This document shows positions 43,444 to 53,100 of a stretch of 64,000 nucleotides of DNA, in pieces. The notes beneath the pieces are model-generated. The model ran no database searches, was not told the origin of the DNA, and was given only the letters and a program-made list of their open reading frames with translations. The position numbers and the translations under genes are program-made. The stretch comes from Verrucomicrobiota bacterium (lineage in GTDB: Bacteria > Verrucomicrobiota > Verrucomicrobiia > Chthoniobacterales > UBA6821). The stretch lies in contig JAIOPL010000013.1 in NCBI GenBank assembly GCA_021413925.1, positions 196,504 to 260,503 on the forward strand, written 5' to 3'. Numbering within the stretch: the first letter of the stretch is position 1; the number at the start of each line of letters is the position of its first letter.

Positions 43444-43737
43444 TTACTCGGAGGAGGTCGGTTTGCTCAGAATTTGTGCAAAAAAGAGATCGTTGTTCCA
43501 GGTGGTCACAGAGACACCACCCACTGGGGTCCATCCCTTGGAGAGATGCAGCTGCAGGTCGTCGTTAAAAGGTTGTTTGTAACCCGAAATCATCTTGTAC
43601 CGGAGCGACGGAGCTCCCAACGCTATCCGTTGAGTGGTTGCGGAGCCATTGTCCGGTGCCGCATGGAGTTGAGCCGGCAGGGATGCAAGGAGAAGTGTGA
43701 TGGCTGGGATGACGAGGATTGAGGTTGTGATCTTCAT
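43444..43737 (-). CDS. Small secreted protein with DUF1737-like domain
   Basis: A 97-residue protein with an N-terminal signal peptide (MKITTSILVIPAITLLLASLPAQLHA, cleavage about residue 26). The C-terminal half reads YKMISGYKQPFNDDLQLHLSKGWTPVGGVSV, the pattern of DUF1737, a small beta-alpha domain of unknown function usually found in cytosolic form. The ATG at 43737 gives a proper signal peptide; the upstream extension overlaps ptsI and is rejected. Confidence 0.75.
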   Translation of the reverse strand: MKITTSILVIPAITLLLASLPAQLHAAPDNGSATTQRIALGAPSLRYKMISGYKQPFNDDLQLHLSKGWTPVGGVSVTTWNNDLFFAQILSKPTSSE

Positions 43738-43771
43738 GTCAGGGTAGGGTATCAGGAGGTGAGGATGATTT

Positions 43772-45571
43772 CTAAAATAAATCGGGATAACGCATCCGTG
43801 CCAGCCCCGTTGTACGGGCATAAATCTCAGCGGCCCGTTCGCCGGAAAGCGCTCGCTCCACGATTTCCCGGCACGCAGTCACATCCAGACTGCGGATCGC
43901 CTTTTTGACGCGTGGGACGAGAACGGCACTGGCGCTGAGTTCATCGATCCCAAGACCAATGAGCAGAGGGGTGAATTCGATGTCGCCTGCCAGTTCCCCG
44001 CAGACTCCAACCCAAATGCCTGCGGCATGGGCGCCGTCCACGATGGTTTTAAGGATACGGACGACGGCGGGGTTCGAGGGGTCGTGGAGATGGGCAATCC
44101 TCTCGTTGCCGCGATCGACGGCCATGAGGTACTGGAGGAGGTCATTGGTTCCGATGCTGAAGAACTTGACCTCGCGGGCCAGCACATCAGCCATGAGGGC
44201 AGCGCTGGGCACTTCGATCATGATGCCTAGCTCGATGTCCTTCTTGTGGGGCACTCCTTGCTCACTAAGTTCTTGTGCTGCTTCGGCAAGAAGCGCCTTG
44301 GCATGGAACAGCTCCTCGATGCCCGAGATCATGGGAAACATCATCTTGAGGTTTCCATGGATGCCAGCCCGCAGGATGGCGCGCAGCTGGGTTTTGAAGA
44401 TTTCGGGATTGTTCAGGCAGAAGCGGATGGCTCGACAACCTAGGAAAGGGTTCTGCTCAAGAGCGAGGTCCAGGCAATCCGTCGGTTTATCCCCTCCGAT
44501 GTCGAGGGTCCGGATGATGACTGGCTGTGGATTGATCTTCTCCGCCACGCTGCGGTAAACGGCATACTGCTCTTCCTCGTCAGGTGGTGTGACGCGATTG
44601 AAATAAAGAAATTCCGTGCGGTAGAGACCTATCCCATCGGCGCCGCAGGCCGCCACCTCGTCCAGTTCTTCCGGAAGCTCGATATTCGCAGCAAGCACGA
44701 TATGATGACCATCGAGTGTGGTCGAATCACTCTCCCTGAGAACCTCCAGCCCCTCCTCGACAAGCTCCTTTTCCTCAGCGATCGCCTGGTAGGTGAGATG
44801 GGTTGAGTGAGAGGGGTTGAGGAAGATCTTGCCGCTGTAGCCGTCGATCAGAATAAGGCTTCCGTTTTCCAGTTCGGTGCAGATCCCTTCAAGTCCCACG
44901 ATGGCGGGGATGCCCAACGATCGTGCCATGATCGCCACATGGGATGTCTTGCTCCCCTTTTCCGTGATGAAACCCGCGACATTGTCCCGATTCAGCGTGG
45001 CTGTATCCGAGGGGGTGAGCTCATCGGCGACGATGATGTGATTGCGGTCATGTCCTGCCAGTCTTTGTCCCGATTTTCCCAAGAGGTGACGAATCACCCT
45101 CCGAGCGACATCCTCCAGATCAATGGCCCTCTCCCTGAGATAGGGATCGTCGATCGCTGAAAGCGTCTTGATGAATTTATGGATGACGCCCTGGAAAACA
45201 AATTCGGCATTATGCTTTTCCTTCCATACCCCCTTGATCACTTCATCGATCAGCGTTGGGTCTTCCAAAACCATCAAATGGGCGTCGAAGATCCCTGCGT
45301 CGCTTGCTCCTGCCGATTGGGAAAGTCGTTCCTGGAGCTCAAGAATCTCCTTTCGCGTTGCAAGCAAAGCTCCCTCAAAGCGAGCGACTTCCGCATCCAA
45401 TTCATGATCCTTAAGGTCGCGGAAAGGAATAGATTCCTCCTCCTGGAAATGGATGAGAACCTTACCTTCGGCAATCCCAGGAGCAACGGCCGTACCCTGA
45501 AAGACACGTTCCTCTCCGGAGGGATGGATGCCTTCCTGAAGCGGATTTTGTTTGGAAGATCGGATGCCCAC
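43772..45571 (-). CDS. ptsI: Phosphoenolpyruvate-protein phosphotransferase (PTS enzyme I)
   Basis: A 599-residue EI. It takes phosphate from PEP and passes it to HPr. N-terminal part with the phospho-histidine H211 in KTSHVAIMARSLGIPAIVG, and PEP-binding barrel with GIGLYRTEFLYFNR, the FFSIGTNDLLQYLMAVDRGNE signature and GVCGELAGD. No GAF domain, so it is ptsI rather than ptsP. The N-terminus has about 20 extra residues. No HPr or EII gene is nearby, so a regulatory role is also possible. Confidence 0.95.
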   Translation of the reverse strand: MGIRSSKQNPLQEGIHPSGEERVFQGTAVAPGIAEGKVLIHFQEEESIPFRDLKDHELDAEVARFEGALLATRKEILELQERLSQSAGASDAGIFDAHLMVLEDPTLIDEVIKGVWKEKHNAEFVFQGVIHKFIKTLSAIDDPYLRERAIDLEDVARRVIRHLLGKSGQRLAGHDRNHIIVADELTPSDTATLNRDNVAGFITEKGSKTSHVAIMARSLGIPAIVGLEGICTELENGSLILIDGYSGKIFLNPSHSTHLTYQAIAEEKELVEEGLEVLRESDSTTLDGHHIVLAANIELPEELDEVAACGADGIGLYRTEFLYFNRVTPPDEEEQYAVYRSVAEKINPQPVIIRTLDIGGDKPTDCLDLALEQNPFLGCRAIRFCLNNPEIFKTQLRAILRAGIHGNLKMMFPMISGIEELFHAKALLAEAAQELSEQGVPHKKDIELGIMIEVPSAALMADVLAREVKFFSIGTNDLLQYLMAVDRGNERIAHLHDPSNPAVVRILKTIVDGAHAAGIWVGVCGELAGDIEFTPLLIGLGIDELSASAVLVPRVKKAIRSLDVTACREIVERALSGERAAEIYARTTGLARMRYPDLF

Positions 45572-45640
45572 GGAATGTGGTTACAGAAGAGTGACCTTCG
45601 GGTCAAAGATGGAATGCAGGCCTTCTGAACCGAAATGCTA

Positions 45641-45973
45641 TCAGGAGTCTCCTCTGGAGGGAACCTCGATCGCCTCGCAGATGTCGCGCCACCCGGGAAA
45701 GTTCCATGCATTGGGGAAATCCTTGCATTGCTGAGGCTTCACGGACTGGATCGAACATTCATTTCCTTTCAGGAAAAAGCAGGCGCCATCTTGCTGATCG
45801 ATCAGTGCCAATCCGCCCCTGTTAGGGCGGAGTCGGGTATACTGCTGGACGAAGATGTCTTCCTCAATACCCAGATGGTTCGCTATCGCATTGATCTCCT
45901 GCTCGGTCACCCGGACAAATCCCGGCCAGCGGCAGCAGGCTGTACAGCGTTGGCAGAGGTAGGTGGGAGGCAT
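45641..45973 (-). CDS. YkgJ-family cysteine cluster protein
   Basis: A 110-residue protein with the pattern CQRCTACCRWPGFVRVTEQEI, then CFFLKGNECSIQSVKPQQCKDFP, that is, the spaced cysteines of the YkgJ/UPF0153 family, which probably bind zinc or an Fe-S cluster. Function unknown. It lies 69 bases before ptsI on the same strand. Its leader contains a triple seven-base repeat. Confidence 0.88.
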   Translation of the reverse strand: MPPTYLCQRCTACCRWPGFVRVTEQEINAIANHLGIEEDIFVQQYTRLRPNRGGLALIDQQDGACFFLKGNECSIQSVKPQQCKDFPNAWNFPGWRDICEAIEVPSRGDS

Positions 45974-45982
45974 GGAGAAAAG

Positions 45983-46010
45983 GATGAATTATGAATTATG
46001 AATTATGAAG
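45983..46010. repeat. Triple tandem heptamer ATGAATT
   Basis: Three exact copies of ATGAATT plus a partial fourth, between the divergent ykgJ-like and rfbD-like genes. It is the only exact heptad array in the window; others are degenerate. Confidence 0.85.
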
Positions 46011-46032
46011 GACTGAATCTATCATTTCTCCC

Positions 46033-46914
46033 ATGAAGGTTCTTATCCTTGGTTCCAACGGCCGGCTTGGCTCAGCTCTTGCTCGCCGGTGGAAAGCACT
46101 TCCCGATGTCAATGTGGTGGCCTTGACCCGAGCGGATATCGATCTTACTGATCCCATTAAGGCGGAGGCGAGCCTGGCTACCCACGAGTTTGGGTCTGGC
46201 GATGTAGTCGTGAACTGCGCCGCCGCCACTGATGTCGACGGTTGTGAGAGGGATCGGGAAGCTGCAGCCCGGATCAATGCCGAGTCACCTGGACGCATTG
46301 CCCGTCTCTGTGCGGCACGAGGTGCCCGACTAATTCACATCGGAACGGACTATGTCTTCGATGGATCTCTCGACCGTCCTTACACCGAAGAGGATGATCC
46401 GAAACCTCTCAGTCACTACGGCCTTACCAAACTGGAAGGAGATCGCGAGGTGTTAACGGCATCGCCCTTACACTGCGTCGTGCGTGTCTCCTGGGTCTTC
46501 GGTCCCGACAAGCCCAGCTTTGTCGATGCCATCGTGAAGCGCGCGCTCACCTCTCCGGAAGCGGCCGCCGTCCATGACAAAACTTCCACTCCCAGTTACA
46601 CCGAGGACATGGCGGTCTGGCTTGCCGCATTTCTGAAACTCACTGTGCCGGGGGGCGTCTATCATCTCTGCAACAGCGGCACCTGCTCCTGGCGAGACTA
46701 CGGGGAGTATGCCCTCGAGTGCGCCAAGAAAAACGGCATCCCCGTGCTAACCACGACCGTGGCTCCACTGAAGCTCTCTGACATGAAGGCCTTCATCGCT
46801 GTACGCCCCCCCCGCACAGCGCTCGATACTTCGAAATTCACGCGTGTCACCGGTGTCACTCCTCGACCTTGGCAAGAAGCGGTGGCTGAGTATTTTTCCA
46901 CCTGGAGGCCCTGA
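46033..46914 (+). CDS. rfbD: dTDP-4-dehydrorhamnose reductase-like protein
   Basis: A 293-residue short-chain dehydrogenase of the RmlD type. NAD(P) motif MKVLILGSNGRLGSAL, then VVNCAAATDVDGCE, IGTDYVFDG and the catalytic YGLTKLEGDREV (Y-x3-K), with R-V-SWVFGP and FTRVTGVTPRPWQEAV at the end. It makes dTDP-rhamnose in the rfb pathway; no rfbA/B/C genes are adjacent, so the exact substrate is open. Confidence 0.88.
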   Translation: MKVLILGSNGRLGSALARRWKALPDVNVVALTRADIDLTDPIKAEASLATHEFGSGDVVVNCAAATDVDGCERDREAAARINAESPGRIARLCAARGARLIHIGTDYVFDGSLDRPYTEEDDPKPLSHYGLTKLEGDREVLTASPLHCVVRVSWVFGPDKPSFVDAIVKRALTSPEAAAVHDKTSTPSYTEDMAVWLAAFLKLTVPGGVYHLCNSGTCSWRDYGEYALECAKKNGIPVLTTTVAPLKLSDMKAFIAVRPPRTALDTSKFTRVTGVTPRPWQEAVAEYFSTWRP

Positions 46915-46922
46915 CAAAAGTG

Positions 46923-47969
46923 ATGCAGCTCGGACTTGATAGCTTTGTCGCCACATTAGCCGATCCCGTGACGGGAGCGATGGTCGATCCGGTCATTCGA
47001 CTCAAAAATCTGCTAGAGGAAGTGGAGGCGGCCGATCGGGTTGGACTTGATGTCTTCGGGATAGGGGAACATCACCGCGCGGAGTTCCTTGATTCTGCGC
47101 CGGTTGTTCTTCTGGCTGCGGCGGCGGCTAGGACCCAAAGGATACGGCTGGTAAGCGCCGTGACTGTGCTGAGTGCCGCTGACCCGGTGCGGGTCTTTCA
47201 GGAGTTTGCCACCCTTGACCTGATCTCGGGAGGTCGGGCGGAGATTGTTGCCGGACGTGGCTCTTTCACCGAGGCCTATCCGCTCTTCGGGCTCGACCTC
47301 GGAGATTACGATTCCCTCTTCGACGAGAAGCTCCGCCTGCTACTAGAGATCCGTGCGAACGAACGCGTCACCTGGTCAGGAAAGCACAGGCCGCCGCTCC
47401 GGGATCAGGAAATCCACCCCCGTCCTCTTCAGAATCCACTTCCCATCTGGGTGGGTGTGGGAGGTTCTCCTGAGTCAGTAATCCGCGCCGGATCCCTCGG
47501 TCTACCGCTGATGATCGCAATCATCGGGGGTCAGCCGGATCGTTTTCGTCCGTTGGTCGATCTCTACCGTGAGGCTGGTACCATGTCTGGCCATGCACCC
47601 GAGAAGCTCAAGGTCGGCATCCACGCCCTTGGTTCCTTCGCGGGGACGAAGCAGGAGGCCCGTGATGACTACTTCCCCGGTTACGAGCGGATGTTCGGTC
47701 AGATCGGAAAGGAACGGGGCTGGCCCGCGGTCCAACGTTCCCATTTCGATGCTCTCTGTGATGGGGAAGGGGCGCTCATCATCGGTGATGCTCGAGAGGG
47801 AGTAGAGAAGATCCTCCATTACAACAAGGTGCTCGGCGGCATCGACCGAATCACAATTCAGATGAGCCCGGGCACACTCCCCCATGAGAAAGCGTTAAAC
47901 GCCATTGAGATACTAGGCACAGAAGTCGCACCTGCTGTTAGAGAGAGGCTTGGGAAGCTAGCAACTTAG
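46923..47969 (+). CDS. Luciferase-like (LLM class) flavin-dependent oxidoreductase
   Basis: A 348-residue member of the bacterial luciferase-like monooxygenase superfamily. LGLDSFVATL at the start, VGLDVFGIGEHHRAEFL, VSAVTVLSAADPVRVFQEFATLDLISGGRAEIVAGRGSF are family-typical; the late part has GTLPHEKALNAIEILG. It uses reduced FMN or F420; the substrate is unknown. It lies 8 bases after the rfbD-like gene. An ATG one codon earlier (46920) is equally possible. Confidence 0.9.
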   Translation: MQLGLDSFVATLADPVTGAMVDPVIRLKNLLEEVEAADRVGLDVFGIGEHHRAEFLDSAPVVLLAAAAARTQRIRLVSAVTVLSAADPVRVFQEFATLDLISGGRAEIVAGRGSFTEAYPLFGLDLGDYDSLFDEKLRLLLEIRANERVTWSGKHRPPLRDQEIHPRPLQNPLPIWVGVGGSPESVIRAGSLGLPLMIAIIGGQPDRFRPLVDLYREAGTMSGHAPEKLKVGIHALGSFAGTKQEARDDYFPGYERMFGQIGKERGWPAVQRSHFDALCDGEGALIIGDAREGVEKILHYNKVLGGIDRITIQMSPGTLPHEKALNAIEILGTEVAPAVRERLGKLAT

Positions 47970-47987
47970 GAACCACCTCAGTGGTTC
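47970..47987. terminator. Hairpin between convergent genes
   Basis: GAACCAC-CTCA-GTGGTTC, a perfect 7-bp stem directly after the luciferase-like stop, without a T-tract. It may be a weak terminator. Confidence 0.4.
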
Positions 47988-47999
47988 TACGGACGCCTT

Positions 48000-48437
48000 C
48001 TACTTGCCCGAATTCACCCAGTCGATGAAGCCCTGCGGGCCATCCATGAAAATACTTTGCTGTTTTAGAATTTTTCCTTGTGGAGAAAGCAGAATAATCG
48101 TGGGCAACTTATCAATTTGATATTGATCAGCTAGTTCTTCGTTCTGTTTTGCTAACTTGGCCGGCAGAGTTTTTTGATAAGGTTTATCGATTTCAACCAA
48201 TACCAGATTTTTATCTGCAAAATCTTTGAATTGCGGCATGTCGAAGACCTGTTTCTTCAAGCGTATGCACCCAGGGCACCAGTCACTTCCAGTGAAGTCG
48301 AGAAGGACTTTCTTGTTCTGCTTTGCGGCGGAGGCAAGAGCGGCATCATAGTCGGTCAGCCATCCATCTGCCTTTGCAGATAGTGTCGTGAAACAAAGGA
48401 ATGATAGCAGGGCGATGGGAATGCGAATAAAATGCAT
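48000..48437 (-). CDS. Secreted thioredoxin-like protein
   Basis: A 145-residue thioredoxin-fold protein with a signal peptide (MHFIRIPIALLSFLCFTTLSAKA). The redox motif is C-P-G-C in DFTGSDWCPGCIRLKKQVF; the cis-proline region is KLPTIILLSPQGK. It is probably a periplasmic thiol-disulfide protein of the DUF255/thioredoxin_7 style. The start is at the second ATG, because the first seven residues would spoil the signal peptide. Confidence 0.88.
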   Translation of the reverse strand: MHFIRIPIALLSFLCFTTLSAKADGWLTDYDAALASAAKQNKKVLLDFTGSDWCPGCIRLKKQVFDMPQFKDFADKNLVLVEIDKPYQKTLPAKLAKQNEELADQYQIDKLPTIILLSPQGKILKQQSIFMDGPQGFIDWVNSGK

Positions 48438-48548
48438 TATTCCCTTTCGCTCAATCACATGAGTTATTCAACAATAAATTGCGGGCTTTTCTGACCGCGC
48501 CAGTCTGTCAGTGGAGGGAATTGTTTGTGGAAGAGAATTCAGGCGTTC

Positions 48549-49127
48549 CTATGGCAACTTGGTTGCAGAAGGAGTTGATGAGGCGGAGGGCGTAGGAGGG
48601 GTGCCCGGGTCAGGCACTACGTTCTTAATTGATTCCATAATCTTACTCTGGATTCCCCCCATAAAGACCATGGACTTCTGCATGATGGCGGTCTGAACTT
48701 GCGGCTGCTTCTCGAGCCACTTTTGCCCAACATCCGTCTTGTAGAAGGCGATCATTGCCCGAAGCTCCTCCGGAGTGAAAGTCTCCGCATAGACAGAGAC
48801 ATAGACGGGCTTCATTTTGTCCCAACTCATGGCGGAAAAGATGATGTCGAGTGTCCGACTTGATTGTTTTTCGGCCTGTACCCTGGCATCGGGCGATACG
48901 CCTTTCATGGCATTCCCACTGAGAGCAGCGGTCGCGCTCTCGAGATTTGCCCTCATGGAATTGGCGGTTTTTTCCAAGTGGAGGAGGTTGACAAGTTCGT
49001 CGGCAAGAATCGTGGCATTGGTGCCCGGTGGGGGAGTCGCGGCGGCATCTTGGGCGTAGATCGAAGTGTCGATTGTGATGATGGCAAGAAGGAAGGTGGA
49101 GACGAAAAGGAGGGGCGTGCGATTCAT
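48549..49127 (-). CDS. Secreted DUF2059-type protein
   Basis: A 192-residue protein with signal peptide (MNRTPLLFVSTFLLAIITIDTSIYA). The domain at ~95-155 has ETFTPEELRAMIAFYKTDVGQKWLEKQPQV, the DUF2059 pattern (function unknown, envelope). The C-terminal tail is rich in P, S, T and A. It stands alone upstream of the thioredoxin-like gene. Confidence 0.8.
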   Translation of the reverse strand: MNRTPLLFVSTFLLAIITIDTSIYAQDAAATPPPGTNATILADELVNLLHLEKTANSMRANLESATAALSGNAMKGVSPDARVQAEKQSSRTLDIIFSAMSWDKMKPVYVSVYAETFTPEELRAMIAFYKTDVGQKWLEKQPQVQTAIMQKSMVFMGGIQSKIMESIKNVVPDPGTPPTPSASSTPSATKLP

Positions 49128-49191
49128 TATGATGGTGTGCTTTTGTGTGTGAGTGATTAGAAATCGCTCGTGGAGGTCTTCGCGAATGAGC

Positions 49192-50151
49192 TCAAAGAGA
49201 TTCCCGATCGGTGTTGGTCGAAGACGATTGACCGGTGACGCTGAATTTGCTGCTTTCCGTGTTGGTAGTAGCGACTCCCTGTGAAATGGATTTCCAGAGT
49301 TCAGCCGAATGCATCCCAGGAAGCCATGCGCGTATTGATGGCCCAGTGTCTGCCGAAGTGGCTTTCATGATTTCGTGCGACTGGAGATCACCGAGCCAAC
49401 CTCCTGCAGTGATGGGAATTAATGTCCCTGATGAATCGACAGCAACCGTCAAAGCATCCTCCAGAAAGACAATGCCTATTTCTTTGCTCCGGCCAACAGC
49501 ATGATCCACACCCGGTTCGATGAGAAGTCCCCATAACGCTCCCCTGCGACGGTTTTCCGCGTAGAGACTGGTGATATTGCCAATACGAAGGTCCGTATCC
49601 TTTTCGCCGGCCATCCAGAGTGCCGGAATGGATCGCACGGCCGGGGTTGCGCTGCCGTTGTAATATCCCCCTTTGTTGGCAATGAAGGCAAAAGTACGCT
49701 CCGGTTTCCAGCACGCAAAGTTGTAGTTCCATTGACCTCCCGCGGAGTGCCCCCAGAAACCAAGTGGAGCAGAGTTGAGCTCGGGATGTCCGCTCGTTCG
49801 AGAAAGTTCTGCAAGGCCTTTAAGAAACAGTTCGCCCGACCAGTGGTTCACCTCGTAGTAAATTCCATTTTGATTTCCTCTGTTTAAGAGGGCAATCAAG
49901 GCGCATCCCGTTCGCTGAGCCAGAGATTGCCATTCCTTGTCGAGGGCTAGTCCACGTCCGTCGCCATTGAGTCCGGGGACCAGTACAAAGAGAGCTCTCG
50001 TGTGCAACTGGCCATCGGGTATGTAGCACCGGAGCGACATTTGGTGATCTCCAATATGTGGGGCTTCCCATTCAAAGACGGCGGCCCTTGCGTCAGTGTG
50101 AGTAAGTAGAATACAGAACACGGCAATGCCGACGATTGAACTCTTCTTCAT
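49192..50151 (-). CDS. Secreted alpha/beta hydrolase
   Basis: A 319-residue protein with signal peptide (MKKSSIVGIAVFCILLTHTDARA). The nucleophile elbow is intact: FWGHSAGG with the serine; the core around VPGLNGDG would hold the oxyanion hole, and PGVDHAVG gives the likely catalytic His. This is an esterase/poly-hydroxyalkanoate depolymerase-like fold; substrate unknown. The ATG at 50151 overlaps the stop of the 1329-residue gene as ATGA, so it is translationally coupled and last in the operon. The C-terminal 40 residues are Ser/Thr-rich. Confidence 0.83.
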   Translation of the reverse strand: MKKSSIVGIAVFCILLTHTDARAAVFEWEAPHIGDHQMSLRCYIPDGQLHTRALFVLVPGLNGDGRGLALDKEWQSLAQRTGCALIALLNRGNQNGIYYEVNHWSGELFLKGLAELSRTSGHPELNSAPLGFWGHSAGGQWNYNFACWKPERTFAFIANKGGYYNGSATPAVRSIPALWMAGEKDTDLRIGNITSLYAENRRRGALWGLLIEPGVDHAVGRSKEIGIVFLEDALTVAVDSSGTLIPITAGGWLGDLQSHEIMKATSADTGPSIRAWLPGMHSAELWKSISQGVATTNTESSKFSVTGQSSSTNTDRESL

Positions 50152-53100
50152 GGCCTTCGCTTGGTGAGGTTTGCTTTTCGGACAAAGAATTCCTGAATGA
50201 TTGTTTCCATTTCCTGAGTCGGAGTATGTCCCGTATCTGGCAATACTTTCCACTCCACATGGACTCCAGCCTCCCGTGCCTCGGCTGCATATCTCTCTGT
50301 AATCATCCGGCGGTTATAAATACCAAATCTTGCATCATCACGATCTCCGCAGGTGATGATCATTGGAAGGGAAAGCAATTCGGAGAACGGCTTCAGAGCG
50401 GGACATCCGTCTAAAATGGCGCCAAGACTACCAACGCTGTTTAATGAGGCGGCAAGACATCGTTCCGGATATAACCTCACAAACCGTGAAACAAAAATTC
50501 CTCCTCCTCCGTATCCATGAATCATGAAATGGTCGGTCTTTACGGGGTAGTGCTCACCAACCCAGTCCACCGCCTTGAGCAGCGTCTTGCCTGACCAGGA
50601 TTCAGCGATTTCGTATTCACCCACACCGGATCTTTCATTTCCAAAGTCAAATTCAGGAATTAGAAGGCAGATGCCGTACTCGTCTGCAAATCTGGCCCAT
50701 GCATTGGAATCCAAGATGTATTCAGATCCACCATGATTAAGGGAGGGGTTTAGAACGAGCAGGGGCATCTTCCCGTTGGCCAATGAAGAGACTTCGTGCG
50801 GAATCCTCAGGAAGAAGGTTGCCTTATCACCATTCTTTCCTGCGACGGGAATCTGGAAAACTCTCATACGCTCTGGAAGATCCTTGCTGGATTCAAGTAG
50901 GCGGATATCCCTCACAAACCTCATCCCTACGGTATTCAGGAATCCATCGTATTCGAAACGTAAACCCGAACCTGCCGGCCAGATATGGAGGATGTATCTC
51001 ATGGGGGGAGATTCCGCTGTGGCGCAAGCCGCGCATTCCAATGACAGATTGAGTGCCTCGCTAAGGCGACCCTCCTTTTCCAGGCAGTGAGCCAGGTAAA
51101 GTTTCGCGTTCTCTCGGATTTCTCGGGCTTCACGAGACTTCAGTAGAATGCTATCCGGAATCGATGCTACCAGACGGAACCATGGCTCTGCCTCCTGGTA
51201 GGACCTGCCATAAAAAAGAATGCTCCCGTAGTTGAAAAGAAACGCGGCCTCACGCTCCGCTAGCATGGGAGCCAGAGTAAGGTCGTCGGGATGATAGAGT
51301 TCGTTCATTTTGCCAAGGTGGCGAAGCGCGAACTCGCTATACTTCATAGGGTTCAGCCCATGTCGGTCGGACATGAAGGTCCACCATCTGGGATATTGTG
51401 TCGGAGAGTCGGCAAAGCTTTCAGAAGCCGATAAGATCTCCTCTTGGGAGAAGTATTCAAAAGGACGATTGAAGGCTTGGGAGTTTGACCACGCATCATA
51501 AATCTCAGGCGAGACTCGGCGTGGCATCCCCGGCCAATAATCGTCTGTGTACTGGATAGGATTTTCACCGATCCGTTGGGCTGATTCAACAATGTCGTGA
51601 TAAATTGATTTTTGGATATTGAAGAATTCTTCGTCGCTAATCGAGGAGCTGTAAGCGTAATAGCTGAGACGTTTGACAAAAAGATCTGCATTATGAGCAA
51701 TATACATCAACTCATGTCCGTCCGATGCCCGGGCAATCCATAACGGAAGATTTCTGGAACAATAGTCGATCATCCTCCGGTAGGTACTGCGATCCGCTTT
51801 AGCATCGATAGGTCCCTCACTTGGAAGGCCATAAGCCCACTCGACCTCATGCATTGCATTGACGCAGAAACTCAGAAGAACGAACGAATCAGGAGATTGA
51901 TCAAGCCATGTCGGCGATACTCTCATGCTGTGACTTCCTCTTCCTAGGATATGGATGGCAGCCACAGCTTCCTGTTTCCAGTGGTCTTTCGTCACAGGAA
52001 TCTTACTCCATTCATCACATAGCCAGTCATCCATCCAGTGGAGAGCAATCTTGCCATCCCCTTGAGTCACATTGGGCCTGACGGCACGTGGGAAAGGCTT
52101 TCCTGGCAAATTATGAATATCCTGACTGTCATCGGCTACGATGCGCGCAAGAGTCTCCAGATGAAGAGAACAATCAAGCAGCAGTTTGGATTCTTCAAAT
52201 GCTCCCTGCACATTTGCCTGACGAAGAGCCTCAACCGTCTGAGCGCATGCCTTAACACGCTCCTTAGGCTCCATGGCATCCATGCTCTCGATCAGAAGCA
52301 TGTATCTGGCAAAGGCACCAGGGGCGTCATCCGGATGGGACCCGACGAATTGTTTCAAGGCCTCTATAGGATCCTGCTTCTCGCCTGAGTGGAGAAGGCC
52401 AGAGGGATCGTACTTCATGAATGATGCAATTTTATCAAGTTCGAGCCAGGCCCTGAAGGGATCCGAATCCGGAAGGGAAGTTCTCAGGGTTTCCTTAAGC
52501 GCATAGTTTAGAAACCCTTTTTTATCGTCATTACTGTGATGAAAGTAGTTTTTCCAATCTGCTTTGGTAATCTTTGAAATATTGAGTGATTTTGTTGAGA
52601 GAAGATGCAAAAGATTAAGATCAGATACCTCATCCTTTGGAGTAGGGTGCGAGGGTGCAGATAGCTCCTTGGAGGAGACCTTGTTCTTTAGTGGCAACTC
52701 CCTTTCTTGCGTCTTTCGCTCCGTAGCGCTGATGAGTTTTTGAAGGGAAGCCTGAGACTCTTTCTTCATCGCAAGACTGCTTACAGCAGTTGCTTTAATG
52801 GATCCGCTCAAAGTGTCAAAAAGAGTCCATTCGAACTTTCCTTGATCGTCGGTTTTTGGGGAGGCCATCAGTGACCAGCGCGTAAGAAATCCAGGGGCTG
52901 TCAGCCATGCCTTATCCGATCCTCCCACGATGGAATCATATTCGTTGCGATAAGACGCCAACTCGTCAGGAAGAACGATTTTACCTGGAGCAATTCGGAC
53001 GAGCTCATCGACAGCCTTCACCTCTAGCAATCGCTGATCCCCTTCTCCCTGTATTCCCAGAAAAGTGATTCCATCCGATGGAATGTTCCTGCTTGGAACA

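Noticed and set aside
45983..46010. Triple ATGAATT as start of a CRISPR or VNTR in coding sequence
   Set aside because: Only three short adjacent units, no spacers, and located between divergent genes, so treated as an intergenic repeat.
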